Assembly: GCA_028679075.1 (NCBI GenBank)
Contig: JAJRCF010000004.1
Coordinates: 1-64,000, forward strand
Direction: 5' to 3'
Length of the DNA stretch: 64,000 nt
Source: Methanoregula sp.
Lineage (GTDB): Archaea > Halobacteriota > Methanomicrobia > Methanomicrobiales > Methanospirillaceae
Part shown: positions 24,814-34,356 of the stretch, piece after piece
Position numbering within the stretch: position 1 is the first letter of the stretch
Layout: every line of letters starts with the position of its first letter
Translations under genes and position numbers: made by a program
Notes under the pieces: generated by a model
The model's input: the letters and a program-made list of their open reading frames with translations, nothing else
Told to the model about the DNA's origin: nothing
The model's database searches: none

Positions 24814-24844
24814 ATTACTCATATGCGCATAAATCATTTAAACC
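24814..24844 (-). promoter_or_regulatory. Promoter-operator for the Cys-rich / DUF134 operon
   Basis: Minus strand: TTTAAATGATTTATGC (TATA part) running into GCGCATATGAGTAAT. Aligned with 23624-23651 it gives the consensus TTAAAT-n(1-2)-TTTATGC(G/T)CATATG(A/C)GTAAT. The centre CATATG is a palindrome and the outer TTATGC/G(C/A)GTAA arms are nearly so. Confidence 0.6.
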
Positions 24845-24954
24845 ATTGTGATCTGACAGTGTACAAACAGACGAAGGGCTCCCCTTTGTTGCGGGCTCGT
24901 GAAGGCACCTAAAAAAGGGGAAGCCTCATCCCCTTCCCTGATCGATACTCTTCC

Positions 24955-25806
24955 ATGACTCCCGGGCTCACGCTCACCGTCCTTATCGATAATACCTGTC
25001 TTGCGGATCGTGATTTCTGTGGCGAGGCCGGGCTCTCGTTCCTGCTGGAAACGGGGGGTAAGAAGATCCTCTTTGATACCGGCTTGTCAGGGCTTTTCAT
25101 TACCAATGCGGAGAAGATGGGTCTCAGCCTCCGTGACCTGGACTTCCTCATCCTCTCGCACGGACATATCGATCATACCGGGGGACTGGCTGCGCTCACC
25201 CGGCACCTTGCCGGTGCAACACCTGATCGGAGCCCGCCCCGGGTGCCACAACTCATCGCCCACACCCGCTGCTTCTGGCCCAAAGAAAAAGACGGCAGGA
25301 ACAATGGTTCGGAGGTAAGCGAGGCGGAGATCCGCCATCAGTATCCAACCAGCCTGTCCGAAAAACCGGTCTGGATTACGGATGACCTTGTCTTCCTCGG
25401 GGAGATCCCACGGAGGTTCCCGTTCGAGGAGGGTGGGCCGGGGACACGGAAGGTCTTCCTGCCGGATGGCAGTGCGGAGCCCGATCACCTGCCTGATGAT
25501 ACGGCTCTCGCATTCCGCTCGGCAGAAGGACTCGTCATCATCACCGGATGCTCCCACGCGGGGATCTGCAACATCACGGAATACGCCCGGGAGGTATGCG
25601 GGGAGAAGCGGGTTGCCGATATCACCGGCGGGCTCCACCTGCTGGCACCAGAACCAAAACGGTTTACAAAGACAGGGAAATACTTAAACCGCCTCCACCT
25701 CAACGACCTGCATGCCTGCCACTGCACATCGCTTCCGGCAAAACTCGCTCTCGCAGATTATTGTCCCATGCAGGAGGTAGGCGTGGGGATGAAGTTTGAG
25801 TGGTAG
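24955..25806 (+). CDS. MBL-fold metallo-hydrolase (COG1237 type)
   Basis: 283 aa. The zinc motif is LILSHGHIDHTGGL (HxHxDH), with FLLETGGKKILFDTGLSG before it, GCSHAGICN and DITGGLHLL later, and LHACHCTS near the C-terminus. This matches the COG1237 group. One member has been linked to methanopterin synthesis (dihydropterin ribofuranosyl-aminobenzene phosphate synthase, as annotated for several methanogens). The specific reaction here is not certain. It stands alone on the plus strand; ATG 24955 is the first start in frame. Confidence 0.85.
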   Translation: MTPGLTLTVLIDNTCLADRDFCGEAGLSFLLETGGKKILFDTGLSGLFITNAEKMGLSLRDLDFLILSHGHIDHTGGLAALTRHLAGATPDRSPPRVPQLIAHTRCFWPKEKDGRNNGSEVSEAEIRHQYPTSLSEKPVWITDDLVFLGEIPRRFPFEEGGPGTRKVFLPDGSAEPDHLPDDTALAFRSAEGLVIITGCSHAGICNITEYAREVCGEKRVADITGGLHLLAPEPKRFTKTGKYLNRLHLNDLHACHCTSLPAKLALADYCPMQEVGVGMKFEW

Positions 25807-25870
25807 GATTCACGCGGATCCGTTGCTCAATTTCTTCCCGCAATTCATAACAAACGCCAGAGTCGGGTAA

Positions 25871-27052
25871 TCATCCATTATCAGTGGCGGATTGTATAAA
25901 CCGGAATTTTCCTTTCGGCACCATGATCTCGAACCGGACGCCCTTCCCATAGACACCCGATTCTCTGATGGAGAGCCCGGTGATGGCAAGGATCTCCCGC
26001 GTGAGGAACAGGCCAAGGCAGGTATTCTTCCCGAATCCTTTCTCGAAGATCCGCTCCTTGTCTGATTCCTGCACGCCAACCCCGTCATCTTCATACACGA
26101 TCGCGAGGGTATCCGGACCGGGGTCCATTGAAGAGACGGTGATGTGCCGGACCCGCTCCCCGTGGCGACGCGAGTTGTCGATCAGGTTCTCAAAGACTTT
26201 TTCAAGAAGGGGATCGGCGAAGATCTCAAGACCCCTGACATTGACGGACACCTCGATCTCGCCGGGAGGAAGGTTGGACCGCAGCGCCACTAGGCGCTCG
26301 CCGATATCCTGCCACGCAGGGGCGTTTACCCCGAGTTCCTCGTAATCTTTCGTGAATTCGATCTGCCGCCGTATAGTCTGTGCTGCGATATCTTCCTTCT
26401 CGATGAAATGCACCAGCTCCGGATCCGTGCACTTCATTTTCGAGAGTTCAATAAAGCCCATGAGTGCAAGGAGCTGGTTCTTGATATCATGGCGGGTGAT
26501 ACTGGAGAGGAGATTGAGTTTTTTATTGGCGGTCCGGAATGCTTCCTGGGATTCTGCCAGCTGGGTGTTGAGGGTGCGCATCTCCCCGTTTGCATCAGAC
26601 AACTTACGGTTCTGCTCCAGGATCCGTTCATAATAACAGCGCATCTGCTCGACAATCGAACCCACCACCAATGCCACGATGAGCATCATACAGCCCCTCA
26701 TCAGGGCATCCGGAGAGAGTTGCCCGGTGAGCAGATAGGTGACGGTCACGTGGAGACTGCCGAAAAGAAGCGCGACCCAGACCGCCTTTCTCCCGTACCA
26801 GAGGCCGGCGATCACAATGATCAGGTAGTAAAATTGCGTATAAACGACGGTGATACCCATATGATAATGAATTACGTATTCAAGATCCAGACCGGCAAGG
26901 ACCAGGAGGATGAACACAACCGGGTGTGGGCGGTTGAACGACTGCCACCAGGAATCACCTGCGTTACATTTCTGCAAAACCGTACCTCGCGCCTTTATCG
27001 TTCCCGTGAATGATTGTGGGATATAGGGGTAATAAATAACTATGTTGTGCAA
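25871..27052 (-). CDS. Membrane sensor histidine kinase
   Basis: 393 aa. Four to five hydrophobic segments in the first 145 residues (VFILLVLAGLDLEYVIHY, FYYLIIVIAGLWY, VALLFGSLHVTVTYLL, MMLIVALVVGSIV) form a small membrane sensor. A coiled coil follows (about 148-190). The phosphoacceptor helix is LLSSITRHDIKNQLLALMGF. The ATPase domain has the N-box VFENLIDNSRRHG, the G1 box EDDGVGV and GLGLF-type CLGLFLTREIL. No receiver gene is adjacent. Its start overlaps the DUF4405 gene by 13 nt, so the two are probably coupled. Confidence 0.88.
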   Translation of the reverse strand: MHNIVIYYPYIPQSFTGTIKARGTVLQKCNAGDSWWQSFNRPHPVVFILLVLAGLDLEYVIHYHMGITVVYTQFYYLIIVIAGLWYGRKAVWVALLFGSLHVTVTYLLTGQLSPDALMRGCMMLIVALVVGSIVEQMRCYYERILEQNRKLSDANGEMRTLNTQLAESQEAFRTANKKLNLLSSITRHDIKNQLLALMGFIELSKMKCTDPELVHFIEKEDIAAQTIRRQIEFTKDYEELGVNAPAWQDIGERLVALRSNLPPGEIEVSVNVRGLEIFADPLLEKVFENLIDNSRRHGERVRHITVSSMDPGPDTLAIVYEDDGVGVQESDKERIFEKGFGKNTCLGLFLTREILAITGLSIRESGVYGKGVRFEIMVPKGKFRFIQSATDNG

Positions 27053-27336
27053 TCGTCCGGCTCTTTTGTATCCGGCCTGATACTCCTTCCGATATTTTTG
27101 AAAAACTTCACGTGCAGGAGCAGGTGGATGATGAGCAGGGCAACGAAGGCAAAACCCGTATAATCATGGATGGCCACCCACTGGGACCGGGTAATCCCCA
27201 TCCATGTGACCCAGCTGCCACCCCGTCCGCCACCGGAGGGGAGGAAGATGTACAGCACCAGCCCGGTTATGAGCACCGGGATGAACGTGATCAGGCAGCC
27301 GATATCTATGAATGCGTTGATAGTTACGCGTTTCAT
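27040..27336 (-). CDS. DUF4405 domain small membrane protein
   Basis: 98 aa with two clear membrane helices (LITFIPVLITGLVLYIFLP and YTGFAFVALLIIHLLLHV) and histidines placed as in DUF4405/cytochrome b-like two-helix units: IHDYTG, IHLLLHV. The motif ITRSQWVAIHDYTGFAFV is typical of the family. A haem-binding or sensing role is possible by analogy with cytochrome b561-like proteins, but not shown. It precedes and overlaps the sensor kinase gene. Confidence 0.8.
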   Translation of the reverse strand: MKRVTINAFIDIGCLITFIPVLITGLVLYIFLPSGGGRGGSWVTWMGITRSQWVAIHDYTGFAFVALLIIHLLLHVKFFKNIGRSIRPDTKEPDDCTT

Positions 27337-27407
27337 GAGAGCACCCCATGATCCTCTGGAGGTGCCCGGGGTAATAAAAGTGAAGGTCTGGGGCAGGTCC
27401 GGGCGGC

Positions 27408-28745
27408 TCAGTTGATCCTGAGCCGCTGCCCATTCTGCATCGGGTGGACATCCTTGTTCGCCGTATATCCCAGGTCGCCGGCAAACTCGGCATACCCTGC
27501 CGTCATCTTCAGGTCCGCATGGGCAGGGATGATATGCTGGGGCTGGAGCAGCTGGATGAACTCGTAGTGGTCTTCCCGGTAGGCATGGCCGCTCACGTGC
27601 AGGTCCTCAAAAATCCGGGCACCGGTCTTCTTGAGCAGCTGTTCTACCACATACCGCTGCCCGAAGTTCATCGGGTTCGGGATCACGTTCGCGGAGAAGA
27701 GCACCTTGTCACCCTTGCTCAGCTGGTACGGGGTGTCGCCATGCGCAATGCGCGTGAGGATCGACCCGGGCTCTCCCTGGTGACCGGTGACAATGGGCAG
27801 GAACTTCTCCTTTCCCTCCTTCATCATCCGGCGCATCACGCGGTCAACGGTCCGCCGGTCGCCAAAGACGCTCGCGGTCGGGGGAAACGAGACGAATTTC
27901 ATCTGTTCTGCGGTTGTCGAATATTTCTGCATCGAGCGACCGAGGAAGACCGGCCTCCTGCCGATCTCGTGGGCACATTCCGCGATGGTCTTCACGCGGG
28001 AGATGTGGGACGAGAACGTGGATACGAGAATCGAACTCTTGTCGTCCTCGAAACTGGTGATGACGTCCCGCACGAGGTCCCGGGCGATCCGCTCGCTGGG
28101 GCACCGGCCCGGGCGGTGAATATAGGTGCTTTCCACGATAAGGGCGAGCACTCCTTCCTTCCCGAGCTGGCGGAACCGGGCAAAGTCCGGAGGTTTGCCG
28201 ATGACCGGTGTACGGTCGAACTTGAAGTCGCAGGCATAGACGATCGCACCGTGAGGCGTGTGGAGTACCGGGGTCACGGTATCAATGATCGAGTGCTGCG
28301 TGTGCACGAATTCGAGGACAATGTTCGGCGAGATCGTGTATTTCTGTCCCGCACTGAGCGCAAAGAGCCGGTTGCCCACGCCGAATTTCTTCTCGCCCGA
28401 GATCTGCTGGCGGATCAGTTCCGTTGCATACGGGGTCGCGATGATGGGCGCCTTGTACCGGTGTGCAAGCTTCGGGATGGCCCCGATATGGTCCAGGTGC
28501 CCGTGCGAGCAGACGATTGCCTTGACTGTGCCTTCGACATTCTGCAGCACGGTGTCGTCCGGGATCGCCTTGATCTTGATGAGATCAAGGGAATGCATCT
28601 CGTCGACTTCTGCGTCCTCGTGGATCATCAGCTGGTCGAGGCGGAGCCCCATGTCAAAGATGACAATCTCCTTTCCGCAGCGGACAGCGGTCATGTTCCG
28701 CCCGACCTCGTCATATCCGCCAACGGCGATAATTTCTATTTCCAT
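27408..28745 (-). CDS. rnj: Ribonuclease J (MBL-fold/beta-CASP exoribonuclease)
   Basis: 445 aa from ATG 28745, the usual MEIEIIAVGGYDEVGRNMTAV N-terminus; the track's 37 extra residues are not conserved-looking. The zinc motif is CSHGHLDHIGAIPKLA. The beta-CASP region includes TFSSHISRVKTIAE and VTGHQGEPGSILTRIA, and a late motif is HVSGHAYREDHYEFIQLL. In euryarchaea, RNase J is a 5'-3' exonuclease acting in mRNA turnover and rRNA processing. The gene is monocistronic or follows an unrecognised small ORF. Confidence 0.92.
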   Translation of the reverse strand: MEIEIIAVGGYDEVGRNMTAVRCGKEIVIFDMGLRLDQLMIHEDAEVDEMHSLDLIKIKAIPDDTVLQNVEGTVKAIVCSHGHLDHIGAIPKLAHRYKAPIIATPYATELIRQQISGEKKFGVGNRLFALSAGQKYTISPNIVLEFVHTQHSIIDTVTPVLHTPHGAIVYACDFKFDRTPVIGKPPDFARFRQLGKEGVLALIVESTYIHRPGRCPSERIARDLVRDVITSFEDDKSSILVSTFSSHISRVKTIAECAHEIGRRPVFLGRSMQKYSTTAEQMKFVSFPPTASVFGDRRTVDRVMRRMMKEGKEKFLPIVTGHQGEPGSILTRIAHGDTPYQLSKGDKVLFSANVIPNPMNFGQRYVVEQLLKKTGARIFEDLHVSGHAYREDHYEFIQLLQPQHIIPAHADLKMTAGYAEFAGDLGYTANKDVHPMQNGQRLRIN

Positions 28746-29300
28746 GTGTTGTATTTCTCCTGATTTTCTGACTGACTGGGTATTTCCTGATTCACGGACA
28801 TCCCGGGCAGGACCGGATACACTTCCCTGCACGCCGGGTACGGGCATCCCGTACACCAGTTCATGGTTATTCCGGCAGGGTTACCGGCCCGCAACAGGGT
28901 GCGGGTGGGTATCACAAGGAGCGGCACATCGCCGGTACCCGGCTCCGTTACCCTCGCACTGCGACAAGGTACATAGGGAAAAACCTGTACAACGTGTCGG
29001 CGCGGGTCTCATGCAATGCCGTTTTTTACGGCCGATATTATCCAGGGCCACATAAGCGGGCCATCACCACGAAAACGTGGATCATCGTAACCCTCCCCAC
29101 AGCCACCGGGTTGTTCCCCGATGAGGTGTGTCACAGATGGCAGTCCTGCCATCTTCCGCATGATCCCTGCGCACTATTTCCCGCACAGGTTGTCCCGGAT
29201 TATCTGTAAATACCCGGAATCGTGTCTATGTTAAGTGGTCAGTCAGATACATCAAACTATGGGTAGCAGCCCGTTGTTTCCCGGGACCCCTCACCACATC
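28746..29300. other. Intergenic region between divergent RNase J and the VWA triad
   Basis: About 555 bp with no convincing gene. It contains one perfect hairpin, GATGGCA-gtcc-TGCCATC (29136-29153). Short minus-strand frames (28736-28927, 29009-29161) were looked at and not accepted. Promoters for both flanking operons must lie here. Confidence 0.5.
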
Positions 29301-29308
29301 ATAAAATA
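29301..29308 (+). promoter_or_regulatory. TATA-like box upstream of the VWA/PP2C/kinase operon
   Basis: ATAAAATA would place the transcript start near 29331, leaving a leader of about 50 nt that includes a good ribosome site GGTGA 6 nt before ATG 29383. Confidence 0.35.
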
Positions 29309-29382
29309 GATTATACGTACAAAGGCCATCTTAGTACTACGCAACTGATAACGATACGACCAGTATTTTATGGTGAAATGAT

Positions 29383-30057
29383 ATGAGCGACAATATGTAC
29401 CTCGACCAGCAGCCGCTGGGAGCGGTGACCTTTGCAGAGAACCCGGAGCCCCGGTGCCCCTGCCTGTTGCTGCTCGACACATCAGGATCGATGGCCGGCG
29501 AAGCGATCGCCGAGCTGAATGCCGGGATCAAATCGTTCTACAATGAACTCCAGGGCGATTCCCTTGCAATAAAGCGGGTCGAGGTCGCACTCCTCACGTT
29601 CGGCCCGGTCCGGGTCATCAGCGAGTTCAACACCGCGGAATGCTTCTTCGACCCCCAGCTCGAAGCCGTGGGCGACACCCCGATGGGCGAGGCGATCCGG
29701 AAGGGTGCCGAGCTGATCCGTGCAAGGAAGGAGCAGTACCGGGCAAACGGCATCTCGTTCTACCGGCCGTGGATCTTCCTTATCACCGACGGGGCCCCGA
29801 CCGACGAGTGGCAGAGCGCTGCGGCGCTCGTCCGGGAGGGCGAGGTGTCCAAGTCCTTTGCCTTCTTTGCCATCGGCGTCAACAAGGCGGACATGAAGAT
29901 CTTAAAACAGATCTCCGTCCGCGAGCCGGTCAAGCTCCAGGGCCTGAAGTTCCGGGAGTTCTTCCAGTGGCTCTCCAATTCCATGAAGTCCGCGTCCCGG
30001 TCCAACCCCGGCGACCGGATCCAGCTCGCTCCACCGCTCGGGTGGAGTGAGATATGA
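29383..30057 (+). CDS. VWA domain protein (TerY-like)
   Basis: 224 aa, single von Willebrand A domain. The MIDAS motif is [18 protein letters not shown], with [14 protein letters not shown] and [12 protein letters not shown] supplying the other metal contacts. With the next two genes it forms the triad VWA - PP2C phosphatase - protein kinase described as the TerY-P system by comparative genomics (Anantharaman, Iyer and Aravind). The VWA is thought to be a regulated adaptor whose state is controlled by phosphorylation. Stop and start overlap by 4 nt with the PP2C gene. Confidence 0.9.
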   Translation: MSDNMYLDQQPLGAVTFAENPEPRCPCLLLLDTSGSMAGEAIAELNAGIKSFYNELQGDSLAIKRVEVALLTFGPVRVISEFNTAECFFDPQLEAVGDTPMGEAIRKGAELIRARKEQYRANGISFYRPWIFLITDGAPTDEWQSAAALVREGEVSKSFAFFAIGVNKADMKILKQISVREPVKLQGLKFREFFQWLSNSMKSASRSNPGDRIQLAPPLGWSEI

Positions 30058-30821
30058 TATGGAAATCCACCGCTTCATCTGTCACGGGAAGATCGCACCT
30101 GGACCGCGGTGAGAGCGGACAGGACTACAGCCGTGCCGGCTCCATCCGGATCGCGGATAGTGAATTTTTTATCGGTCTTGCCGCTGACGGCGCCGGCAGT
30201 ACTACCGACGGGGGGCGGGGGGCAGAGATCGCGTGCGAGACCGCATGGGAATGCATCATCGGCAACCTCCGGCAGGACGGCGACCTCCCAAACATTCCGG
30301 ATGAAGAAATCCGGCGCTGGATTACCGCATCGCGGGACGCCACCGCAGCGGAGGCCGCGGGCAGGGGGAAGCGGCTGAAGGACTATGCCTGCACACTCCT
30401 CGGGGTGGTGACCGGCAGGGACCATGCCATCTTCTTCCAGATCGGCGATGGCGCAATCGTCGTGAGTGCCGGGGAAGACTACCAGACGATCTTCTGGCCG
30501 GAACAGGGAGAATACGCCAACACGACGTTCTTCGTCTCGGACGAAGCGTACCTGGAACGTCTCAGGATCCTGCATGCCCCGTCATCCCCCACGGAGATCG
30601 CCCTCTTCACGGACGGACTGCAGAACCTTGTCCTCTCCTTCTCGCAGAAGAAGGCCCATGCCGGTTTCTTCCGGCCCCTGTTCGAAGCGCTCCGCAGGGA
30701 CCCCGGTAACGGGTTCTCCGATTTCTCCGGCCAGCTCGGGCGGTTCCTCCTCCGTGACGACATCAGCACCCGGAGCGATGATGACAAGACCCTCATTCTT
30801 GCAGTACAGGTCGCGGGTTGA
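30054..30821 (+). CDS. PP2C-family Ser/Thr phosphatase
   Basis: 255 aa. PP2C metal ligands are visible in [23 protein letters not shown] (DGxG), [25 protein letters not shown] (GDG), FTDGLQNL and the C-terminal [11 protein letters not shown]. The N-terminus ([16 protein letters not shown]) is like the PP2C_2 subgroup found in TerY-P triads. It overlaps both neighbours, so the three proteins should be made together. It is expected to reverse the kinase's action on the VWA partner or another target. Confidence 0.9.
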   Translation: MIWKSTASSVTGRSHLDRGESGQDYSRAGSIRIADSEFFIGLAADGAGSTTDGGRGAEIACETAWECIIGNLRQDGDLPNIPDEEIRRWITASRDATAAEAAGRGKRLKDYACTLLGVVTGRDHAIFFQIGDGAIVVSAGEDYQTIFWPEQGEYANTTFFVSDEAYLERLRILHAPSSPTEIALFTDGLQNLVLSFSQKKAHAGFFRPLFEALRRDPGNGFSDFSGQLGRFLLRDDISTRSDDDKTLILAVQVAG

Positions 30822-30823
30822 TC

Positions 30824-32839
30824 ATGGTCACCGTTCCTCTCACGTCGTTTGTTGACAGCCATGGCACCTCCCTCCGCCTCGGCAAGCGGATCGGGAGCGG
30901 CGGCGAGGGGGATGTGTACGAACTCCTGGCAGCGCCGGATACCACGGTGGCAAAGATCTACAAAAAGCCGCTGGACGCTTACAAGCAGGAGAAGCTGCGG
31001 CTGATGGCCCGGGGGTGCAATGACGAGCTTGAGGGCATTTCTGCGTGGCCAACCGATGTGCTCTGCACCCGGCCGGGCGGCCCGGTGGTCGGCTTCCTGA
31101 TGCCGAGGATTGCTGACGCAAAGCCGATCCACATGCTGTACGGGCCCACGCACCGTAAAGAGACCTTCCCCCATGCGGACTGGCGGTTCCTTGTGAGGGC
31201 GGCAAAGAACCTCGCGGCCGCCTTCTCCGTGATCCATAAATACGGTTACGTGATCGGGGACGTCAACGAGGGCAACATCCTTGTCGATGACAAGGCCTGC
31301 GTCCGCTTAATCGACTGCGACTCATTCCAGGTACGGTCTTATGAGCGCCTGTATTACTGCGAGGTCGGGGTGGCGCACTTCACCCCCCCGGAGCTCCAGA
31401 AGTCCACCAACTTCCGGCTCGCACGGACGGCCAACCACGACAATTTCGGGCTCGCGATCCTGATCTTCCAGCTCCTCTTCCTCGGGCGCCACCCCTATGC
31501 AGGGGTCTACTCCGGCAAGGAGGACATGCCGATCGAGAAGGCGATCGATGAGTTCCGGTTCGCCTACAGCAGGAATGCCCGGCTGAAGGCGATCGCGCCC
31601 CCGCCAAACTCTGTCGGCCCTGCGATCGTCCCGGACCGGATTGCCCGGCTCTTCGAAGAGGCCTTTGCCGAATCCGGGACCGGGTACGGGGGCCGCCCGA
31701 CGGCCGAGGTCTGGTGGGACGTGCTGGACCCCTTCGAGGCAAAGCTCCGCCGGTGCCCGGCAGACGGGGTCCATTACTACTACTCCGGCCTCTCGTCCTG
31801 CCCGTGGTGCCGGCTCGAAGAGGCATCGGGAGTCCTCATCTTCCTTTCCGCTGACAGCATCACGAAGATCGATCTCAGACGCGAGTGGCAGAACGTGGAG
31901 GCAGTCCATCCTCCGGGGCCTATGCCGGTGATCAGCCCGGACGCGTACCACCCAGGCCCGGTCCCGCTCGCCCCGGCCGTGGAACGGTCCCTTGCGTTCC
32001 GGAAGGTCCGCCAGCTCGCCGGCGCAGTGCTTGCCGGGGGCTGCCTGATTCTCGCAATCGGGGAGGTGATCATCGATCCCTGGGAGGTCCTCCTGATGGG
32101 GGCAATCGCGATCGCCCTCTTCTTCTTCCCGGGAAAGGAGGCGGAAGAGCGGAAGCGCCGTTGGGCCAGCCTCGAGTCAGCAGGATATATGTGGCGGCTC
32201 TGGAACCGGAAATGGACCGAGGAGGCAGGCGATGCCGCATTCCTTGCCCAATTGGCGCGCCTGCGGGAACTCAAACATACCTACGAGCATATCAACCGGC
32301 AGTTCCAGAACGACCTTACCTCCCTTGAGACCACGGTCCGGGAACGCCAGGTGCAGCAGTTCCTCAGGAAATACCCGGTGGACCGGACCACCCTGCCCCG
32401 GTTTGGGACCGCCATACTGGCAGGTTTGAAAGCGGCAGGCATCGCGACTGCAGCGGACGTGATACCGGCGAACCTGCACCGCGTCCCGCGGCTGGACCCG
32501 ACTATCAGGGGCGAACTTATCTCGTGGCGGGAGAGGCTGAGTGCCGCATTTTTGTTCGATCCCACGAAAGGTGTGGACCAGGCCGATGTCCGGGCTCTCG
32601 TCCACCGTTACCAGCCGCAGATGCGGCCGGTCGAACGGGAACTGCTGCAGGGGGCTGCCCGGCTCTCCCGGATCCAGCAGGATGTCCTGAAAAAACGGGT
32701 CATGCTCCGGCAACCCGTGGAGAAGAGGGCACAGGAACTGGCCAGGGCAATGGCGGACTACCGGCCGTTCGAGAGCCCTGTGGAAGAGGCGATCCGCCGG
32801 GACATCGAGGCCGTCGGTTCATACCTCTTCTCCCGGTAA
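30824..32839 (+). CDS. Atypical protein kinase with zinc ribbon, membrane segment and HhH-like region
   Basis: 671 aa. The kinase-like domain (about 1-300) has the glycine loop GKRIGSGGEGDVYEL, a lysine in VAKIYKKP, the catalytic loop GDVNEGNILVDD (HRD replaced by GDV, Asn kept) and the metal loop LIDCDSFQV (DCD for DFG). It is followed by a four-Cys ribbon (CPADGVHYYYSGLSSCPWC, about 310-330), two hydrophobic segments near 395-440, a coiled coil, and a helix-hairpin-helix-like stretch LKAAGIATAADVIPANLHRVPRL. This is the kinase of TerY-P triads. ATG 30824 is chosen; the track's TTG 30818 overlaps the PP2C stop. Confidence 0.88.
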   Translation: MVTVPLTSFVDSHGTSLRLGKRIGSGGEGDVYELLAAPDTTVAKIYKKPLDAYKQEKLRLMARGCNDELEGISAWPTDVLCTRPGGPVVGFLMPRIADAKPIHMLYGPTHRKETFPHADWRFLVRAAKNLAAAFSVIHKYGYVIGDVNEGNILVDDKACVRLIDCDSFQVRSYERLYYCEVGVAHFTPPELQKSTNFRLARTANHDNFGLAILIFQLLFLGRHPYAGVYSGKEDMPIEKAIDEFRFAYSRNARLKAIAPPPNSVGPAIVPDRIARLFEEAFAESGTGYGGRPTAEVWWDVLDPFEAKLRRCPADGVHYYYSGLSSCPWCRLEEASGVLIFLSADSITKIDLRREWQNVEAVHPPGPMPVISPDAYHPGPVPLAPAVERSLAFRKVRQLAGAVLAGGCLILAIGEVIIDPWEVLLMGAIAIALFFFPGKEAEERKRRWASLESAGYMWRLWNRKWTEEAGDAAFLAQLARLRELKHTYEHINRQFQNDLTSLETTVRERQVQQFLRKYPVDRTTLPRFGTAILAGLKAAGIATAADVIPANLHRVPRLDPTIRGELISWRERLSAAFLFDPTKGVDQADVRALVHRYQPQMRPVERELLQGAARLSRIQQDVLKKRVMLRQPVEKRAQELARAMADYRPFESPVEEAIRRDIEAVGSYLFSR

Positions 32840-32862
32840 CCTGCCACGGCACGGGGCCCGGG

Positions 32863-34356
32863 TTACGCGTTCCCGGTATACGCAAAGTCGATGTAGCCCC
32901 GGTACGGGTCGGTGGCAAGCAGCCTGACGCTGATCTTCTGGCCCACCCGGAGGCCCTTCTGGCCTTCCATGACCCGCCCTTCCACCGGCGGAGTAGTGAG
33001 CCGGACATAGGTGCCTTTCTCGGACGCGCCGGTGACGAGGCCGGTGAAGGTCTTCCCGACCTGGTCGCGGAGGAGGACGGCGGCGGCTGCCTTGCGCATG
33101 AACCGCTCGGCCTTCTTGGACTGCTTCTCCTGCTCGGTCAGCCAGAGGCAGAGGTCCTCGAGTTCCTGTACGGAATAAGGGCTGGGCTTCTTGTCGAGGA
33201 CGGATTTGATAAGCCGCTGGATGATAAGGTCAACATACCGCCGGTTCGGGGCAGTACCGTGAGTGTAATCGGTGACCGCGAGGGCAAAATGGCCGATCGG
33301 GTAACTGCCGGGCTGGAGCATCGCGTACTCACCCGGGCCCATCAGTTTGATGACCGTGAGGGAGAGGTCGGGGAACCGCTCGGGATCGGCCTTCTTCTGT
33401 GCAATGAGGAAGCGGGCCAGTGCCTGCACGTCCGGCTGGGCCGGCAGCTTCTCGCCAAGGGCTGCGGCAACAAGGACGATCCCCTCCCAGTTCTTCGGCA
33501 CCCGCACCACCCGTTCGATCCGGGGGATGCCGGCGTCAGATAGGAAGGCCATCATGGTCCGGTTCGCTGCTACCATGAACTCCTCGATGAGGGAGCGGGC
33601 CGCGTTCATCTCGACAACCGTGAGGTCTTTAACCACCCCTTTCTCGTAGATCGCCTGCGCCTCGATTGTCTGGAGGTCAAGCGCCCCCTGACCGGTCCGC
33701 TGCTGCCGCAGGCGCACCGCTGCCTCGTGCTGCAGCCGGATCTGCTCCGCAAGGCCGGGCACGGCACGGACGCCCTCCGGTTCCGGCCCGGTCCCCTCGA
33801 GCCATGCGCCCACCTGTTCGTACACGAGTTTGGCATAGTTGGTAACATATGCACGGCAGATGGTCCCGTACCGGATGGTGCCATCCGGAAGCACCCAGTA
33901 GTCAACGACCATGGCAGCGCAATCCTTCCCCGGGAGGAGCGAGGTGATCCCCGCAGAGAACTTTGAGGGAAGCATGGGGAAGGTAACGATATCGAGGTAT
34001 TGCGATGCTCCGTTGTGGGCCGCATGCCTGTCGGTGCGTGAGCCTTTCGGCACCCATAGATCGACATCCGCGATCGCGACCTGCACGTGGATCTCCCCGT
34101 TCTTCTCCTTCACGCAGTACTCCATCTGGTCGAGGTCCATCGAGTCAAAATTGTCGATCGATGACCAGAGGAGTGCACGCAGGTCCTGTGCGTTATGCCG
34201 GGGCAGGGCCCGGTTATCGCCGTCGATCGCACTCACTTCACGCATCACGGCATTCTCGAACTGCGGTTTGAACCCGTATTTCTTCATGGCGTCCCACGCG
34301 ATCGCTTTCATGTCGATCTGCACGCCGCCTAGTCGTCCCGGGGGTTGTCTGCTCAT
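32863..34356 (-). CDS. RNB-domain exoribonuclease (RNase II/R family)
   Basis: 497 aa. The RNB catalytic core starts with LWSSIDNFDSMDLDQMEY and VAIADVDLWVPKGSRTDRHAAHN, carrying the clustered aspartates that bind magnesium. MLPSKFSAGITSLLPGKDCAAMVV and RYVDLIIQRLIKSVL are further RNB landmarks. The C-terminus ends in an S1-like strand set (GKTFTGLVTGASEKGTYVRL). N-terminal cold-shock domains of bacterial RNase R are absent. It probably degrades RNA 3' to 5'. It converges on the kinase gene with only 23 nt between stops. ATG 34356 is listed; ATG 34311 (MKAIAWDAMKKYGF) is an alternative. Confidence 0.9.
   Translation of the reverse strand: MSRQPPGRLGGVQIDMKAIAWDAMKKYGFKPQFENAVMREVSAIDGDNRALPRHNAQDLRALLWSSIDNFDSMDLDQMEYCVKEKNGEIHVQVAIADVDLWVPKGSRTDRHAAHNGASQYLDIVTFPMLPSKFSAGITSLLPGKDCAAMVVDYWVLPDGTIRYGTICRAYVTNYAKLVYEQVGAWLEGTGPEPEGVRAVPGLAEQIRLQHEAAVRLRQQRTGQGALDLQTIEAQAIYEKGVVKDLTVVEMNAARSLIEEFMVAANRTMMAFLSDAGIPRIERVVRVPKNWEGIVLVAAALGEKLPAQPDVQALARFLIAQKKADPERFPDLSLTVIKLMGPGEYAMLQPGSYPIGHFALAVTDYTHGTAPNRRYVDLIIQRLIKSVLDKKPSPYSVQELEDLCLWLTEQEKQSKKAERFMRKAAAAVLLRDQVGKTFTGLVTGASEKGTYVRLTTPPVEGRVMEGQKGLRVGQKISVRLLATDPYRGYIDFAYTGNA

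Noticed and set aside
28736-28927. 63-aa minus-strand ORF before RNase J with WCTGCPYPAC
   Set aside because: The cysteine motif is suggestive, but there is no clear ribosome site, the frame overlaps the RNase J start, and codon use is not clearly coding.
29009-29161. 50-aa minus-strand frame from ATG 29161
   Set aside because: It reads through the 29136-29153 hairpin, has mixed third-position use and no family.
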